Assembly (NCBI GenBank): GCA_028823035.1
Contig: JAPKCI010000018.1
Location: forward strand, 1 to 49,491
Direction of reading: 5' to 3'
Origin: Rubripirellula sp.
Lineage (GTDB): Bacteria; Planctomycetota; Planctomycetia; Pirellulales; Pirellulaceae
DNA length: 49,491 nt
Shown: piece by piece, positions 20,041 through 29,217 of the stretch
How the letters are laid out: the number at the start of each line of letters is the position of its first letter
How positions within the stretch are numbered: the stretch's first letter is position 1
Position numbers and translations under genes: made by a program
Notes under the pieces: model-generated
What the model was told of the DNA's origin: nothing
Seen by the model: the letters and a program-made list of their open reading frames with translations, nothing else
Databases searched by the model: none

Positions 20041-22284
20041 ATGGTCCTTGATGCAGATCTGACAAAGCTTCGTCGTTCTGACGAGCAACGGATACCCAGT
20101 GCGGTGCCAATTCATTTTTTGGCGGCTGTCGGTATGATGTTTCTGTTGCCTTCGCTGACTGTTGATGCTGTCTTGGCCGAGGATGCCGGCTTTCGCGCGG
20201 GGGTTCGTTTCTTGGATCCCAATTCTGCTGAAGTTCGATGGGAATCGGTTCATCAGGGTGCTTCTTCGGTTGCCTTTGGTTTGACGAGGAAACTGGGCAC
20301 GATTGTCGATTCAGTCGAGAACGGGAACAGTCACCGAGTGGTTTTAAACGGCTTGGAAATCGGGCAAACCTACTATTATCGGATCGGCACCATGCAGGCT
20401 GGGAAACTGCTACTGAGTCCATTTTACGAATTTGATATGCGGATGAACTATGCTCCACCCGTGATTTCAAACCCCAACTCACGACGTCCCGATGCCGCAA
20501 AGGAATCAGTACCAGATGAGGTGTTGGATGCCTTGGTCAAGCAACTCACGCATGCAGGAGGCTTCGCGGTTGTCAGTGGTGAGCATGCTGATCGTTGGGG
20601 TGAGGCACTGGCTGCCAGAACTACCATGACGGTCGTTGCGGCATGCAAAGATGATTCGACGCTGCAGCGTTTTCGTCGGCAGTGGTATGACGCGGGCATC
20701 TACGGAGTCAGACTTTCAGCGCAGCTTCGGAGTGACATTCCGGACGATTTTGCCAATCTTGTGATCTGTTCGGCGTCCGCCGTACGTCGTGGGAAACGTC
20801 ATTTGGCCAAGTCAGGCACGCTTGTGTGCATTGGAAAGCCATCGGCTGATTCGGGGACTGAGTGGGTTTCCATCGGTCCGCAAATCTGGCTTCACCATTT
20901 GGATGAAGTTTCTGGGCTTGCGGAGTGGGGGCATCAATATGGGTCACCGGCCAATCAGTCCTATTCGGGTGAATCGCTGGGCGGTGCGGACGAGGCAGGA
21001 GAACTGGAGGTCCGTTGGCTGGGCCGACCTGGAGCCGATTTTGGGATCGATCGAAATCCTCGCATGCCGGCTCCCCTGGCAGTTGGGGGGCGATTGTTTC
21101 ACCAAGGGATGAATCGGATGATCGCTATGGATGCCTTCAATGGTGCAATCCTGTGGTCGTTGGAAATCCCTGATCTACGTCGCGTGAATATTCCGCGAGA
21201 TTGTGGCAACTGGTGTGCTGATCGTGATCGTGTTTACGCCGCTACCCACAATTGTCTGTGGGTCATCGATGCTGCCACTGGCGAAATGCTCAACACGCTC
21301 CGACTTCCTGAGCCATTCAATGCAAAGCACGAGTGGGGGTTCGTTGCGGTCACCGACGACATCCTGATCGGATCAGCCGTCAAGGGAGAGAGTATCTATG
21401 AAGATTACTGGCAAAAGGCTGCCTGGTACGACGGAAAGGGTGAGGCGGCAACCTCCAAGATTTGTGCTGATGCCATTATCGCCTACGACAAAAAGTATGG
21501 AGATGTGTTATGGCAATATGACATGGATGCAGGAGTTCAGGCGACAATCACGATTTTTGAAGATTGCATTTACTTTGTGGAGGCAAACGACCCGACTTTG
21601 CGAAAACTGGACACGGGAAAACTCACCAACCAGCAAATCTGGAAAGATGCGTCTGTTGTGTGTCTGGATCGCAAAACAGGCAAACAGCGTTGGAAAAAAC
21701 CTGTTGGTTCACAGGGCGCAGATCAGGTTGTTTCCTTTGGCATGGCTGACAAGGATCAGTTCGTATTGCAGACATCGTTTGGAAATCGGTTTCATTTCGC
21801 TTCCTATGACTCAGGAAATGGCGAGCCAGTTTGGAGCCGTGAAGTTAAGTGGCCTGCAGATCACCACGGTGCCCATATGCAACATGCTGTGCTGATGGGT
21901 GGGAAATTGTTCGTGCAACCACATGTTCTGGATGCTGCCAACGGGGAAATTCTACAAACTGGAACACTGGGAAAGCGGCGTGGTTGTGCGACGCCGATTG
22001 GAAGTGGAGGCGCGATTCTGTATCGAGGAGGAACAGGTCCTCTGTCGTTGTGGTCGCTTGAAAAGGGAAAACCAACCGAATTTACCCGCTTACGCCCCAG
22101 TTGCTGGCTCAGTACGATTCCTGCTCAAGGCATGCTGTTGTCGCCCGAGGCAGGAGGTGGCTGCTCCTGTGGTGGTTGGATGGAGTGCTCCATCGGATTC
22201 GGGCCGCGTTCTCCGCAGTCAGCCCTCCAACTTCCAGATGGGACACCCGACGTGCTGCCTGCTGAAAATGGTGGAACGCCGTAA
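20041..22284 (+). CDS. Secreted PQQ-like beta-propeller protein with N-terminal fibronectin-like domain
   Basis: A 747-residue protein. A hydrophobic segment near residues 25-46 (HFLAAVGMMFLLPSL, then AVLA) is a probable signal peptide or anchor. Residues about 50-125 resemble the fibronectin-like domain before metallophosphatases (SAEVRWES, GQTYYYRIG). The remainder has repeated PQQ-type blades: MIAMDAFNGAILWSLEI, LWVIDAATGEML, IAYDKKYGDVLWQYD, VVCLDRKTGKQRWKKP. No dehydrogenase catalytic residues can be assigned, so it is more likely a structural or binding propeller than an enzyme. It is followed 11 bases later by a second propeller gene. Confidence 0.82.
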   Translation: MVLDADLTKLRRSDEQRIPSAVPIHFLAAVGMMFLLPSLTVDAVLAEDAGFRAGVRFLDPNSAEVRWESVHQGASSVAFGLTRKLGTIVDSVENGNSHRVVLNGLEIGQTYYYRIGTMQAGKLLLSPFYEFDMRMNYAPPVISNPNSRRPDAAKESVPDEVLDALVKQLTHAGGFAVVSGEHADRWGEALAARTTMTVVAACKDDSTLQRFRRQWYDAGIYGVRLSAQLRSDIPDDFANLVICSASAVRRGKRHLAKSGTLVCIGKPSADSGTEWVSIGPQIWLHHLDEVSGLAEWGHQYGSPANQSYSGESLGGADEAGELEVRWLGRPGADFGIDRNPRMPAPLAVGGRLFHQGMNRMIAMDAFNGAILWSLEIPDLRRVNIPRDCGNWCADRDRVYAATHNCLWVIDAATGEMLNTLRLPEPFNAKHEWGFVAVTDDILIGSAVKGESIYEDYWQKAAWYDGKGEAATSKICADAIIAYDKKYGDVLWQYDMDAGVQATITIFEDCIYFVEANDPTLRKLDTGKLTNQQIWKDASVVCLDRKTGKQRWKKPVGSQGADQVVSFGMADKDQFVLQTSFGNRFHFASYDSGNGEPVWSREVKWPADHHGAHMQHAVLMGGKLFVQPHVLDAANGEILQTGTLGKRRGCATPIGSGGAILYRGGTGPLSLWSLEKGKPTEFTRLRPSCWLSTIPAQGMLLSPEAGGGCSCGGWMECSIGFGPRSPQSALQLPDGTPDVLPAENGGTP

Positions 22285-22295
22285 GGAAAAACCGA

Positions 22296-23699
22296 ATGAT
22301 CTTGATAAATCAAACTTCTCGTTGCCTGATGCTTTTCATTCTTCTGGCGGTGCAATTGACCGGCCTTGATTCGGCTGTCGCACAAGTCGAATCAGGGGAA
22401 GCAGATGCGATTGGAAATTGGCCGACTTATCGGCACGACAATCGTCGAAGTGGTGTGACGACTTCCGATTTGAATTTTCCCCTCAAGACCCGTTGGGTGT
22501 ATCGATCTTCGCAGCCCCCGCAAATGGCCTGGACAGGACCAGCGAAGTGGGACGCCTATTCAGGTAACAGCGGTTTGCAGTCGATGCGTAATTTTGACCC
22601 ATGTTTCTATGTCACGGCGGACGGTCAGCAGGTGTACTTTGGTTCTTCCGCGGATGATGCGGTGCATGCGTTGGATTTGTTGACAGGCAAGGAAAAGTGG
22701 GTGCGTTTTGCTGGGGCCGCAGTACGCTTGCCTCCGACAATCGCCAAAGGTCATGTTTATTTTGGTTCAGATGACGGATTTGCCTATTGTTGTGACAAGT
22801 CTTCCGGTGACTTGATTTGGCGTCGGCAGGCGGGTGATGGGAATAAACGGATCACCAGCAATCGCAAGCTAATGTCACTCTGGCCAGTGCGGACGGGGGT
22901 TTTGGTCGAGGGTGAGCGGGCGATCTTTGCAGGCTCTCTGGTTCCTTGGGAGACGTCATTTTTGTGGTCTGTTGATGCATTGTCGGGTGAGGCCAATGGC
23001 GATCAGTGTTTTCGCCGGGAACTTGGCAACGTCACGCTACAAGGCGCGCTGCTCGCATCGACGAATCGATTGTTTGTTCCGCAGGGACGAGCAGCGCCGT
23101 TGGCCTTTGATCGGGGTGATGGCACTCCCCGTGGCAAGATTGGTGAGGCAGGTGGCGTTTTTTGTGTTTTGTCCGAAGATGACATGCTGTTTGCAGGTCC
23201 GCCCCACCAGAAAGAGAAAGATGATCAGATTAGGGTCGCCGACGTCGATTCCAGTGCATCGGTCGCATCGTTTACTGGTACGAATCGAATTCTTGTTGCC
23301 GGCGAACTTGCGTGGTTGTCTACCGATGGAAAGCTGAAATGTTTGAACCGTGAGCTCAATGTCAAAGCACAGGAACAGCTTCGGAAAATCCAAGGTGATG
23401 TGAAAAAGAAAACCATCACAGCAGAACAGGCAAAGCCGATTATTGAGGCAGCGCAGAAACAACTGAAGGATGCGTGGCTCTGGGAAGTGGCGTCGGATGT
23501 TCCATTCGACATGATCAAAGCGGGAGACGCCGTTGTGGTCGGACTTAACGGTAGTGTCTGTGCCTATTCGGTGACCGATGGACGGCAACTCTGGCGCGTT
23601 GCACTGCCGGGGACAGCACATGGCCTGGCCGTGTCTGCCGGAATGTTGTTTGTCAGCACCGATTTGGGCCATATTCACGCCTTCGGTTCAGATCGATGA
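22296..23699 (+). CDS. Secreted PQQ-like beta-propeller protein
   Basis: A 467-residue secreted protein with a signal peptide (LMLFILLAVQLTGLDSAVAQ) and outer-surface propeller repeats: DAVHALDLLTGKEKWVRFAG, YCCDKSSGDLIWRR, CAYSVTDGRQLWRVALPG and GHIHAFGSD. It lacks the N-terminal domain of its neighbour. AAGGAAAA upstream of the ATG supports the start. It ends in an ATGA overlap with the following membrane protein gene, so the three genes from 20041 form one operon and probably one functional unit. Confidence 0.85.
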   Translation: MILINQTSRCLMLFILLAVQLTGLDSAVAQVESGEADAIGNWPTYRHDNRRSGVTTSDLNFPLKTRWVYRSSQPPQMAWTGPAKWDAYSGNSGLQSMRNFDPCFYVTADGQQVYFGSSADDAVHALDLLTGKEKWVRFAGAAVRLPPTIAKGHVYFGSDDGFAYCCDKSSGDLIWRRQAGDGNKRITSNRKLMSLWPVRTGVLVEGERAIFAGSLVPWETSFLWSVDALSGEANGDQCFRRELGNVTLQGALLASTNRLFVPQGRAAPLAFDRGDGTPRGKIGEAGGVFCVLSEDDMLFAGPPHQKEKDDQIRVADVDSSASVASFTGTNRILVAGELAWLSTDGKLKCLNRELNVKAQEQLRKIQGDVKKKTITAEQAKPIIEAAQKQLKDAWLWEVASDVPFDMIKAGDAVVVGLNGSVCAYSVTDGRQLWRVALPGTAHGLAVSAGMLFVSTDLGHIHAFGSDR

Positions 23700-24850
23700 G
23701 CGTTGGGCGTGGTTCAGCAGGCAACCGATTGTGGGCGATCTCTTTCGTTCGTCCAGGCTTGGCAGTTTGTTTTCTTTGCTTGCTCATCGCCACGGCACTC
23801 GCCTGCAAAGTGCCCGTGTTTCGTTACGCGCTGGAACGCTGGGACGTGGATCGCTACACCATGGTCGTCATCGTCGACGGAGAACCTGCAGAAGATACCC
23901 GTCGTGGGATCGATCATTTGCAGGAAGTCAGTGCGTCGGGAGCGGCCAACGTTGCCATCGAAATCATTGATCTTGCCAAGCTTTCACCGCAGGAACTCTG
24001 GCAACTTGAGGACTTTGATTCGACAGTGAAGACACCCCATCTGCAGGTGTTTTATCCCGAGCGAAACGGCCGGCGAAAGTTGTGTTGGGAAGGGGGTTTA
24101 ACTCGTGCCGGGTTGGAGACGTGGCTCGCTTCACCACTCCGTTCAGAAGTCATTGATGGTCTTGTGACTGGCGCGTCTGCTGTCTGGGTGCTGGTGGAAG
24201 GTGAGGATCCAGAAGTCAATCAGCAAACAGAGGACACCGTGCGTCTGGGGATTCAGCAGGCCATGTCTGAGATCACTATCCCTGCCGGTGTGATTCCGAG
24301 ATTGGGTGCAAATGAGTATCTACAGAACCACCCTGAGGCATCGTTGGATGATGTTCTGAGGTGTGATGTTCCACTGAAAGTGGATTTCCAAGTGTCTCGT
24401 TTGGCGTTTGGTGATCAGAGTGAATTGGCACTTCGAGCTATGGGCGGGGGCTTGGCCACTTCCAAGTCCGGCCCTTGGCTGATCCCCATTTTTGGTAGAG
24501 GAAGAATGCTCGATGCGATCGATGGCAAAGGTGTGACGACCGAAACGATTGTGAATGCCTGCCAGTACATGGTCGGAGAATGCAGCTGTACGGTGAAAAC
24601 ACAGAACCCAGGAGTCGATCTGTTGATGTCCGCAAATTGGAGTGAATCGTTGGGGGGCGACACGGTGGTAATTGTGGATTCGCGACCAGACATGTCCCCT
24701 CTGCTGGTTGAGATTCCTGTCGGCACGCCAGCGATTGACGGGTCGCAACCTGATGCCTCTGGCTGGGGCCTCCGAGGGATTGCGATCGCAGTACTGGTGG
24801 CTGCCGGAATTTTTGGAGTTTGGCTTGGGGTCCGTTCCAGCGATCGCTGA
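23696..24850 (+). CDS. Membrane-anchored protein of unknown function
   Basis: A 384-residue protein I do not recognise. It starts in an ATGA overlap with the preceding propeller gene. An N-terminal hydrophobic segment (LAVCFLCLLIATALAC) could be a lipoprotein signal with Cys as the lipidation site or a plain signal peptide. A C-terminal membrane helix (GIAIAVLVAAGIFGVWLGVR) then anchors it. Between them are two related parts, each with a VDG-type strand near the start and a WLASPLRSEVIDGL or similar segment, which could be a thioredoxin-like or other alpha/beta fold. The coupling suggests it acts together with the two propeller proteins at the cell envelope. Confidence 0.7.
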   Translation: MSVGRGSAGNRLWAISFVRPGLAVCFLCLLIATALACKVPVFRYALERWDVDRYTMVVIVDGEPAEDTRRGIDHLQEVSASGAANVAIEIIDLAKLSPQELWQLEDFDSTVKTPHLQVFYPERNGRRKLCWEGGLTRAGLETWLASPLRSEVIDGLVTGASAVWVLVEGEDPEVNQQTEDTVRLGIQQAMSEITIPAGVIPRLGANEYLQNHPEASLDDVLRCDVPLKVDFQVSRLAFGDQSELALRAMGGGLATSKSGPWLIPIFGRGRMLDAIDGKGVTTETIVNACQYMVGECSCTVKTQNPGVDLLMSANWSESLGGDTVVIVDSRPDMSPLLVEIPVGTPAIDGSQPDASGWGLRGIAIAVLVAAGIFGVWLGVRSSDR

Positions 24851-24857
24851 TGCGGAG

Positions 24858-25676
24858 TCAGCTGTCGGGCAGCCACAGTGAGCCGGCGGTGGCAAGTTTT
24901 CCCTTTCGCCTCGCTTTGATGCGGACGTAAGGTGCGATGAAATTTGCCCGGTCAGCGAAAGTTCCTGGCTGAGCATCTTTGCGGGCGTGCATCGGTTCGC
25001 TCAGATCTTCGATCACAAATCCAGCCCGGCACATCCCGCCAATGATTTCTTCCCAGCGATGAAGGAACTCAATCGCTCCGGGCTCACGCAGACGCCGGCT
25101 ATTGGTGCTGTTTGATTTGGCAGCTGGGACAGAAGCTTCACGATAATACGTGTGCTGCAGTTGGTAGCTGCCTTCCACGGGATCCAGACTCGCTTGCAGG
25201 CTGGTGGGCTGCTTGTGTTGGCTGACGTAGGTGCCCTCAGGCCGTAGTATTCGGGCTACCTCAAGATAGACGGGCAGAATGCTCGGTAGATAGCAAGTGC
25301 TGACAGGTTGAATGACGATGTCAAACTCACCATCGCGAAGCATGGAAAGCTGGTCCATCGAAGTCTCAAAGAGGCGAATCGAGTAACCACGTTCGGCCGC
25401 AACTCGGCGGTCCAATTCCAGCATGGCACTGCTGATATCCACCACAGTGACGTTGGCCCCGGCTGCTGCGTAGAGCGAGCTCTGACGCCCCCCCCCAGCG
25501 GCAAGGCAAAGCAGGTTTCGGCCTTCAATCGAGTCGCCGAGCCAGCCAGCGGCATCAACCGTGGCGAGCGGATTACTGAGTTCCTCGTCCTTGGCCGGTC
25601 GGCAGAGCGGAGAGTCAGCCGCGGCCATGGCATCATAGACTCGACGGTTCTTGCTAAGTATTTCGCGGTGATCCAT
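24858..25676 (-). CDS. Class I SAM-dependent methyltransferase
   Basis: A 272-residue enzyme with methyltransferase motif I LLCLAAGGGRQ (about 55-65), motif II ANVTVVDIS and an acidic residue at the end of strand 2. The substrate is not indicated. The codons for Gly-Gly-Gly in motif I are three GGG in a row and form a run of nine G on the coding strand (C9 at 25488-25496). It converges on the membrane protein gene with only seven bases between the two stop codons. Confidence 0.85.
   Translation of the reverse strand: MDHREILSKNRRVYDAMAAADSPLCRPAKDEELSNPLATVDAAGWLGDSIEGRNLLCLAAGGGRQSSLYAAAGANVTVVDISSAMLELDRRVAAERGYSIRLFETSMDQLSMLRDGEFDIVIQPVSTCYLPSILPVYLEVARILRPEGTYVSQHKQPTSLQASLDPVEGSYQLQHTYYREASVPAAKSNSTNSRRLREPGAIEFLHRWEEIIGGMCRAGFVIEDLSEPMHARKDAQPGTFADRANFIAPYVRIKARRKGKLATAGSLWLPDS
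25488..25496 (-). repeat. Homopolymer tract of nine G on the coding strand
   Basis: Nine consecutive C on the plus strand, inside the motif I codons of the methyltransferase gene. Length changes of one or two bases would shift the frame about a quarter of the way into the gene. Another G9 run lies upstream of the NtrC-type gene at 992-1000, outside any gene. Confidence 0.95.
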
Positions 25677-25926
25677 GATGGAATCAGTGAAGAAAATGCT
25701 GGGAAACTCGTTTTTGCATCAGGAGATGCCCTGGAATCAGCCGTTTTGGCAGTCCGATGGTGTTTTTTTCCATCGTGGGGAACTTTGCGCCTCCCCGTAG
25801 CATCACAACCTTATCAGCAACACCGGAAGAGGCTGATTGAAGTTATCATGCCCCAGCGATGCGTCCAACGCAGTTGAGGCAATTCATGGAGCTTGCCCGA
25901 TTTTCGCGGCGACACGGTTTACTAAT

Positions 25927-27138
25927 ATGTCAATTCCACAAGTACTAATGGATCAACTGCTCACTGGCTACCTGGACGATGTCCTGAGCGGCGATGAGCG
26001 TGATCGGGTCGAGAAGCTTCTGAAGACGAATCCGTCGGTTGTCGAGGAATTGGCACAATTGCAGTCGTTAAGAACTGCTTTGCAGGCGGTTTTGCTGGCT
26101 GATAGCGATATCAGACTTGATGCGGGATTCGCTGATCGAGTGATCGACGAGGCGGTAGCAAGAGCACGCGTGGAAGGGGTTTCTGAGGACCATCCACTGA
26201 TGCGGCTCGAAGATCAGCCGAGTTCGAGCCTGAGTCCCACCACTTCGTCATCTTGGCGAATTGCTGCGGTGATGGTTGGCTTGGCGGCGTCCATCGCGTT
26301 GGCGGTGATGCTGTTAAGACCGAAGGACAGGGAAGCACAGGGGGAATCGAATCCCCAGATCGCCCAGATCAATCCTCCCCAATTCGTTCCCGAAACTCCT
26401 GAGGCAATTGTGCCTCTGGATGGTAACTTGCGTCCGACACCTGATATGACTGCCGTGGCCAGCCCAGAGACCTCTCCGGTTCCGGTTGTCGAACCCGTCA
26501 CACCGTCTCCGGAGGCCGGAAACATAGGAAATGGGACTTCGGAAGCTGGGATTGGTTCGATCGCGGTAACGACTGACCCTACCATGAAAGCAACCGATCC
26601 TCCGGCTGATGTGGTCAATGTGACTCCGGAACAGACACCCGCGGCATTGGGAGTAATCCTTGTATTTAACGTTGAATTGACCGATACGGGGAAAGATCAG
26701 GAGGCATTCAAATCAGCGATGCAGCTAGCTGGCTTGAAGCTGTCGGGTACGAAGAAGATTACCGAGGAGGTGGCAGGCTTTGTAGAAAAACCATCACTTG
26801 AGAACAGTGATGGAGCCTTGGTACTTTACCTGCACGCTCCCGCAAAGGATCTTGATCGACTTTATCTTGGGTTGATTGCCGATACGGCGGGTGTCAAATC
26901 TGTCGGCATGAGTCTTGCGATGAACGCACCTGTGATCCGCACGGTCAATTCGGTGCGTCAGGATCCGACCAGGATTCGTCACGAGAGTGCCTCATTGCAG
27001 TTACTTAGTGACGACGATTCCATTGCCCAGCTGACCGAGACATTGTGGAAGCTTGAGTACATGTCGGTTCGTGGAGGAAAAACGATACCGAGCAGTGGTA
27101 CCGATGAAATGGCGGAGGTGTTGCTGCTGGTGCGATAG
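25927..27138 (+). CDS. Anti-sigma-factor-like membrane protein
   Basis: About 403 residues. The N-terminal 75 residues (LLTGYLDDVLSGDERDRVEKLL) look like the helical domain of planctomycete anti-sigma proteins. One membrane segment (AAVMVGLAASIALAVMLL, about 110-130) is followed by a Pro/Glu/Thr-rich linker and a C-terminal domain of about 170 residues. The linker and tail would be outside the membrane. There is no sigma-factor gene beside it and I see no zinc-binding Cys/His cluster, so the role is inferred from pattern only. The ATG at 25927 is preferred over an upstream in-frame ATG at 25837 because the helical domain begins there. Confidence 0.6.
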   Translation: MSIPQVLMDQLLTGYLDDVLSGDERDRVEKLLKTNPSVVEELAQLQSLRTALQAVLLADSDIRLDAGFADRVIDEAVARARVEGVSEDHPLMRLEDQPSSSLSPTTSSSWRIAAVMVGLAASIALAVMLLRPKDREAQGESNPQIAQINPPQFVPETPEAIVPLDGNLRPTPDMTAVASPETSPVPVVEPVTPSPEAGNIGNGTSEAGIGSIAVTTDPTMKATDPPADVVNVTPEQTPAALGVILVFNVELTDTGKDQEAFKSAMQLAGLKLSGTKKITEEVAGFVEKPSLENSDGALVLYLHAPAKDLDRLYLGLIADTAGVKSVGMSLAMNAPVIRTVNSVRQDPTRIRHESASLQLLSDDDSIAQLTETLWKLEYMSVRGGKTIPSSGTDEMAEVLLLVR

Positions 27139-27217
27139 CACGACGATGCCGCGTTCTGAGTTCGGGTTCGATTTTTACACCACGCTGAAAATTTAAACTC
27201 GTCACCGAAATGCAAAC

Positions 27218-27244
27218 AAGGCCGCGAATCCAATTCGCGGCCTT
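27218..27244. terminator. Bidirectional hairpin terminator between convergent genes
   Basis: A perfect 12-bp stem AAGGCCGCGAAT / ATTCGCGGCCTT with a three-base loop. It lies between the stop of the anti-sigma-like gene (plus) and the last gene of the BMC operon (minus), so it can serve both. T-runs are short on each strand. Confidence 0.8.
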
Positions 27245-27285
27245 TGTTCATTGTGTACCAAGATCTCCGCAGATGCGGAACGTTA

Positions 27286-28218
27286 TCAAATCCGCTTGAG
27301 AACGATGTCGAGTGTTTTTCTCAAGGCCGCGCCGCTGGCACGCATTCCCTGCATCTCTTTCGGCCACAATTCAATTTCATGACGGTCCACGACTCCTTGT
27401 CGACCGACAACGGTCGGGACGGACAGAGCAACATCGCGGACCCCATAGCAGCCCGACTGCACACTGCTGACAGGCAGTACACGACGCCGGTCAAGCGAAA
27501 TCGATTCAATCACATCCCGGATCGCAATGCCGACAGCAAAACCAGCGCCACCTTTTCGCTTGATTACTTCTGCGCCGCTGCCGCGGGTTCTCGTGAAAAG
27601 TTGATTGGCTAGCCCTGGGCTCCATCCTGGCTGCTTATCCAGAGGCAGACCTGCAATGGTTGCACTGCTCCAGATTGGAACCATCGAGTCACCATGTTCT
27701 CCCAGAATCAATGCCTTGGTTTGGGTTGGAGGTGCGCCAAGTTGCTCGGCAATCAGAGAACAGAAACGGATCGTGTCGAGTTGTGTCCCAAGACCAATCA
27801 CCTGATTGACAGGCAAACCAAGTTTCTGGGCGGCTACGTAGGTCAAAATATCGACGGGGTTGCTGACGACGACCACGATCGCTGACGGCTTGGGGCCGGC
27901 TGCTTTGACATCGTTGAGGATCTGCACAAAGAGATCTGTGTTGCGATTGATCAGGTCGAGCCGGGATTCATCTGGCTTGCGTCTCAGTCCTGCCGTAATG
28001 CAGATTACATCGCTGTTGGGAATGTGCTCATAGCCACCACCGCTGATGGCTTGGTCTGCAACACTCGGACTGCCATGCTGCAGGTCAAGGGCCTGACCAA
28101 CCGCCAGTTCCTGATTGACATCCAGCAATGCGATTTCGCGGGCGATACCACCACACTGAAGAGCGAAGGCAGCACAGGAGCCGACAAGGCCGCCACCACC
28201 GATGATCGAAACTTTCAT
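27286..28218 (-). CDS. Lactate/malate dehydrogenase-family oxidoreductase of the BMC locus
   Basis: A 310-residue NAD-dependent 2-hydroxyacid dehydrogenase. The nucleotide loop is GGGGLVGS near the N-terminus, and the catalytic set is present: Asp and Arg in QLDTIRF (about 148 and 151), His in GEHGDSMVP (175) and the anchoring Arg in DESR (86). At the substrate-specificity position (Gln in lactate, Arg in malate dehydrogenases) it has Arg80 in TAGLRRKPDESR, which points to malate-like substrates, although the neighbouring Glu is more lactate-dehydrogenase-like. In related BMC loci it is proposed to recycle NADH. No encapsulation peptide is visible. It is the last gene of the operon. Confidence 0.88.
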   Translation of the reverse strand: MKVSIIGGGGLVGSCAAFALQCGGIAREIALLDVNQELAVGQALDLQHGSPSVADQAISGGGYEHIPNSDVICITAGLRRKPDESRLDLINRNTDLFVQILNDVKAAGPKPSAIVVVVSNPVDILTYVAAQKLGLPVNQVIGLGTQLDTIRFCSLIAEQLGAPPTQTKALILGEHGDSMVPIWSSATIAGLPLDKQPGWSPGLANQLFTRTRGSGAEVIKRKGGAGFAVGIAIRDVIESISLDRRRVLPVSSVQSGCYGVRDVALSVPTVVGRQGVVDRHEIELWPKEMQGMRASGAALRKTLDIVLKRI

Positions 28219-28285
28219 GGATTGATAATTGGTTGTATGAATTCAAATTGTCAGAAAATGAAATGGATTGAACGAAGGTTCTTGT

Positions 28286-29137
28286 TCAGTGATTTTGCAT
28301 TTGACGGATGACCTCGTCCGTGATGGCCTTGACCAACGCTTCTTCCTTGCCGCCGACAGCAGCAGGCGTAGCTGTTTTCAACGACGGGGGAGCCTCGAAA
28401 GCGCGTCGCTCGACACCTGATTCTGCCCACGAATCGCGGAAAATGTCGTTTGCACAAATGTCGCAATCCTCGTACTCGGATGTGTTGCGAGGGTCCTTGT
28501 ATCCCCACTGCTCTTTCAGATCGAGCAATTCCTGTGATTTTTGACCACCCAGGAAAGAAACGTTTCCGAGCTGTTTGGCCAGCATCAACATCCGGCAATA
28601 GGAATCAAGAATCTCGGTCCACCAGTAAGCTTGCTCGACTGTCTCGCCGTAACTCACGGTGCCATGATTAGCCAGAATCATGATGTTGGTGCGATGCACG
28701 AACGGGATGATCGTGTCGGCGAAGTTCTGGCCACCGGGTGTTTCGTACTTGGTGATGGGAACATCCCCTAGGAATACCTCTACCTCGGGCAGGATGCACT
28801 GCGGAATTGGTTCGCGAGCGATTGCGAACGCGGTGGCATGTGGTGGGTGGCAGTGGACAACGCTTTTGATGTCCTCTCGTTGCCGATAGATCTCAAGGTG
28901 CAGCAATGCCTCGCTCGACCGCTTCTTGCGACCCGAAATCTGTTTTCCGGTCATGTCCACCAAGGCAATATCATCTGGCTTCAGAAAGCCCTTGCATTGT
29001 AGGGTCGGTGTGCAAAGCACTTCGTTTTCGCTGACTCGAACGGTGATGTTTCCATCATTGGCAGCGGCAAACTGGCGGTCGTAGATGCGACGACCGATTT
29101 CACAGATGTCTTGTTTGATTTTATGGAGGTTTTGCAT
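28286..29137 (-). CDS. Class II aldolase, L-fuculose-phosphate type, with C-terminal encapsulation peptide
   Basis: Probable metal-dependent aldolase that cleaves fuculose- or rhamnulose-1-phosphate to dihydroxyacetone phosphate and lactaldehyde. Glu76 (SSEALLH), His95 and His97 (HCHPPH) and His158 (NHGTVS) match the zinc site and catalytic base. The 283 residues exceed the roughly 215 of E. coli FucA by a linker plus a terminal amphipathic helix (about 262-283, GKEEALVKAITDEVIRQM) typical of BMC cargo peptides. A CDIC motif at 225-228 in the linker is unexplained. The ATG at 29137 with CAGGAT upstream is preferred over the longer frame to 29221, which overlaps the preceding gene. Confidence 0.9.
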   Translation of the reverse strand: MQNLHKIKQDICEIGRRIYDRQFAAANDGNITVRVSENEVLCTPTLQCKGFLKPDDIALVDMTGKQISGRKKRSSEALLHLEIYRQREDIKSVVHCHPPHATAFAIAREPIPQCILPEVEVFLGDVPITKYETPGGQNFADTIIPFVHRTNIMILANHGTVSYGETVEQAYWWTEILDSYCRMLMLAKQLGNVSFLGGQKSQELLDLKEQWGYKDPRNTSEYEDCDICANDIFRDSWAESGVERRAFEAPPSLKTATPAAVGGKEEALVKAITDEVIRQMQNH

Positions 29138-29217
29138 TGGATGATCCTGTTGTTTGTAGGCCAAGCCACCTTGGCCAGTACCTGAGAATGCCGGGTTTCC
29201 CCGACCTGCGATTCGAT

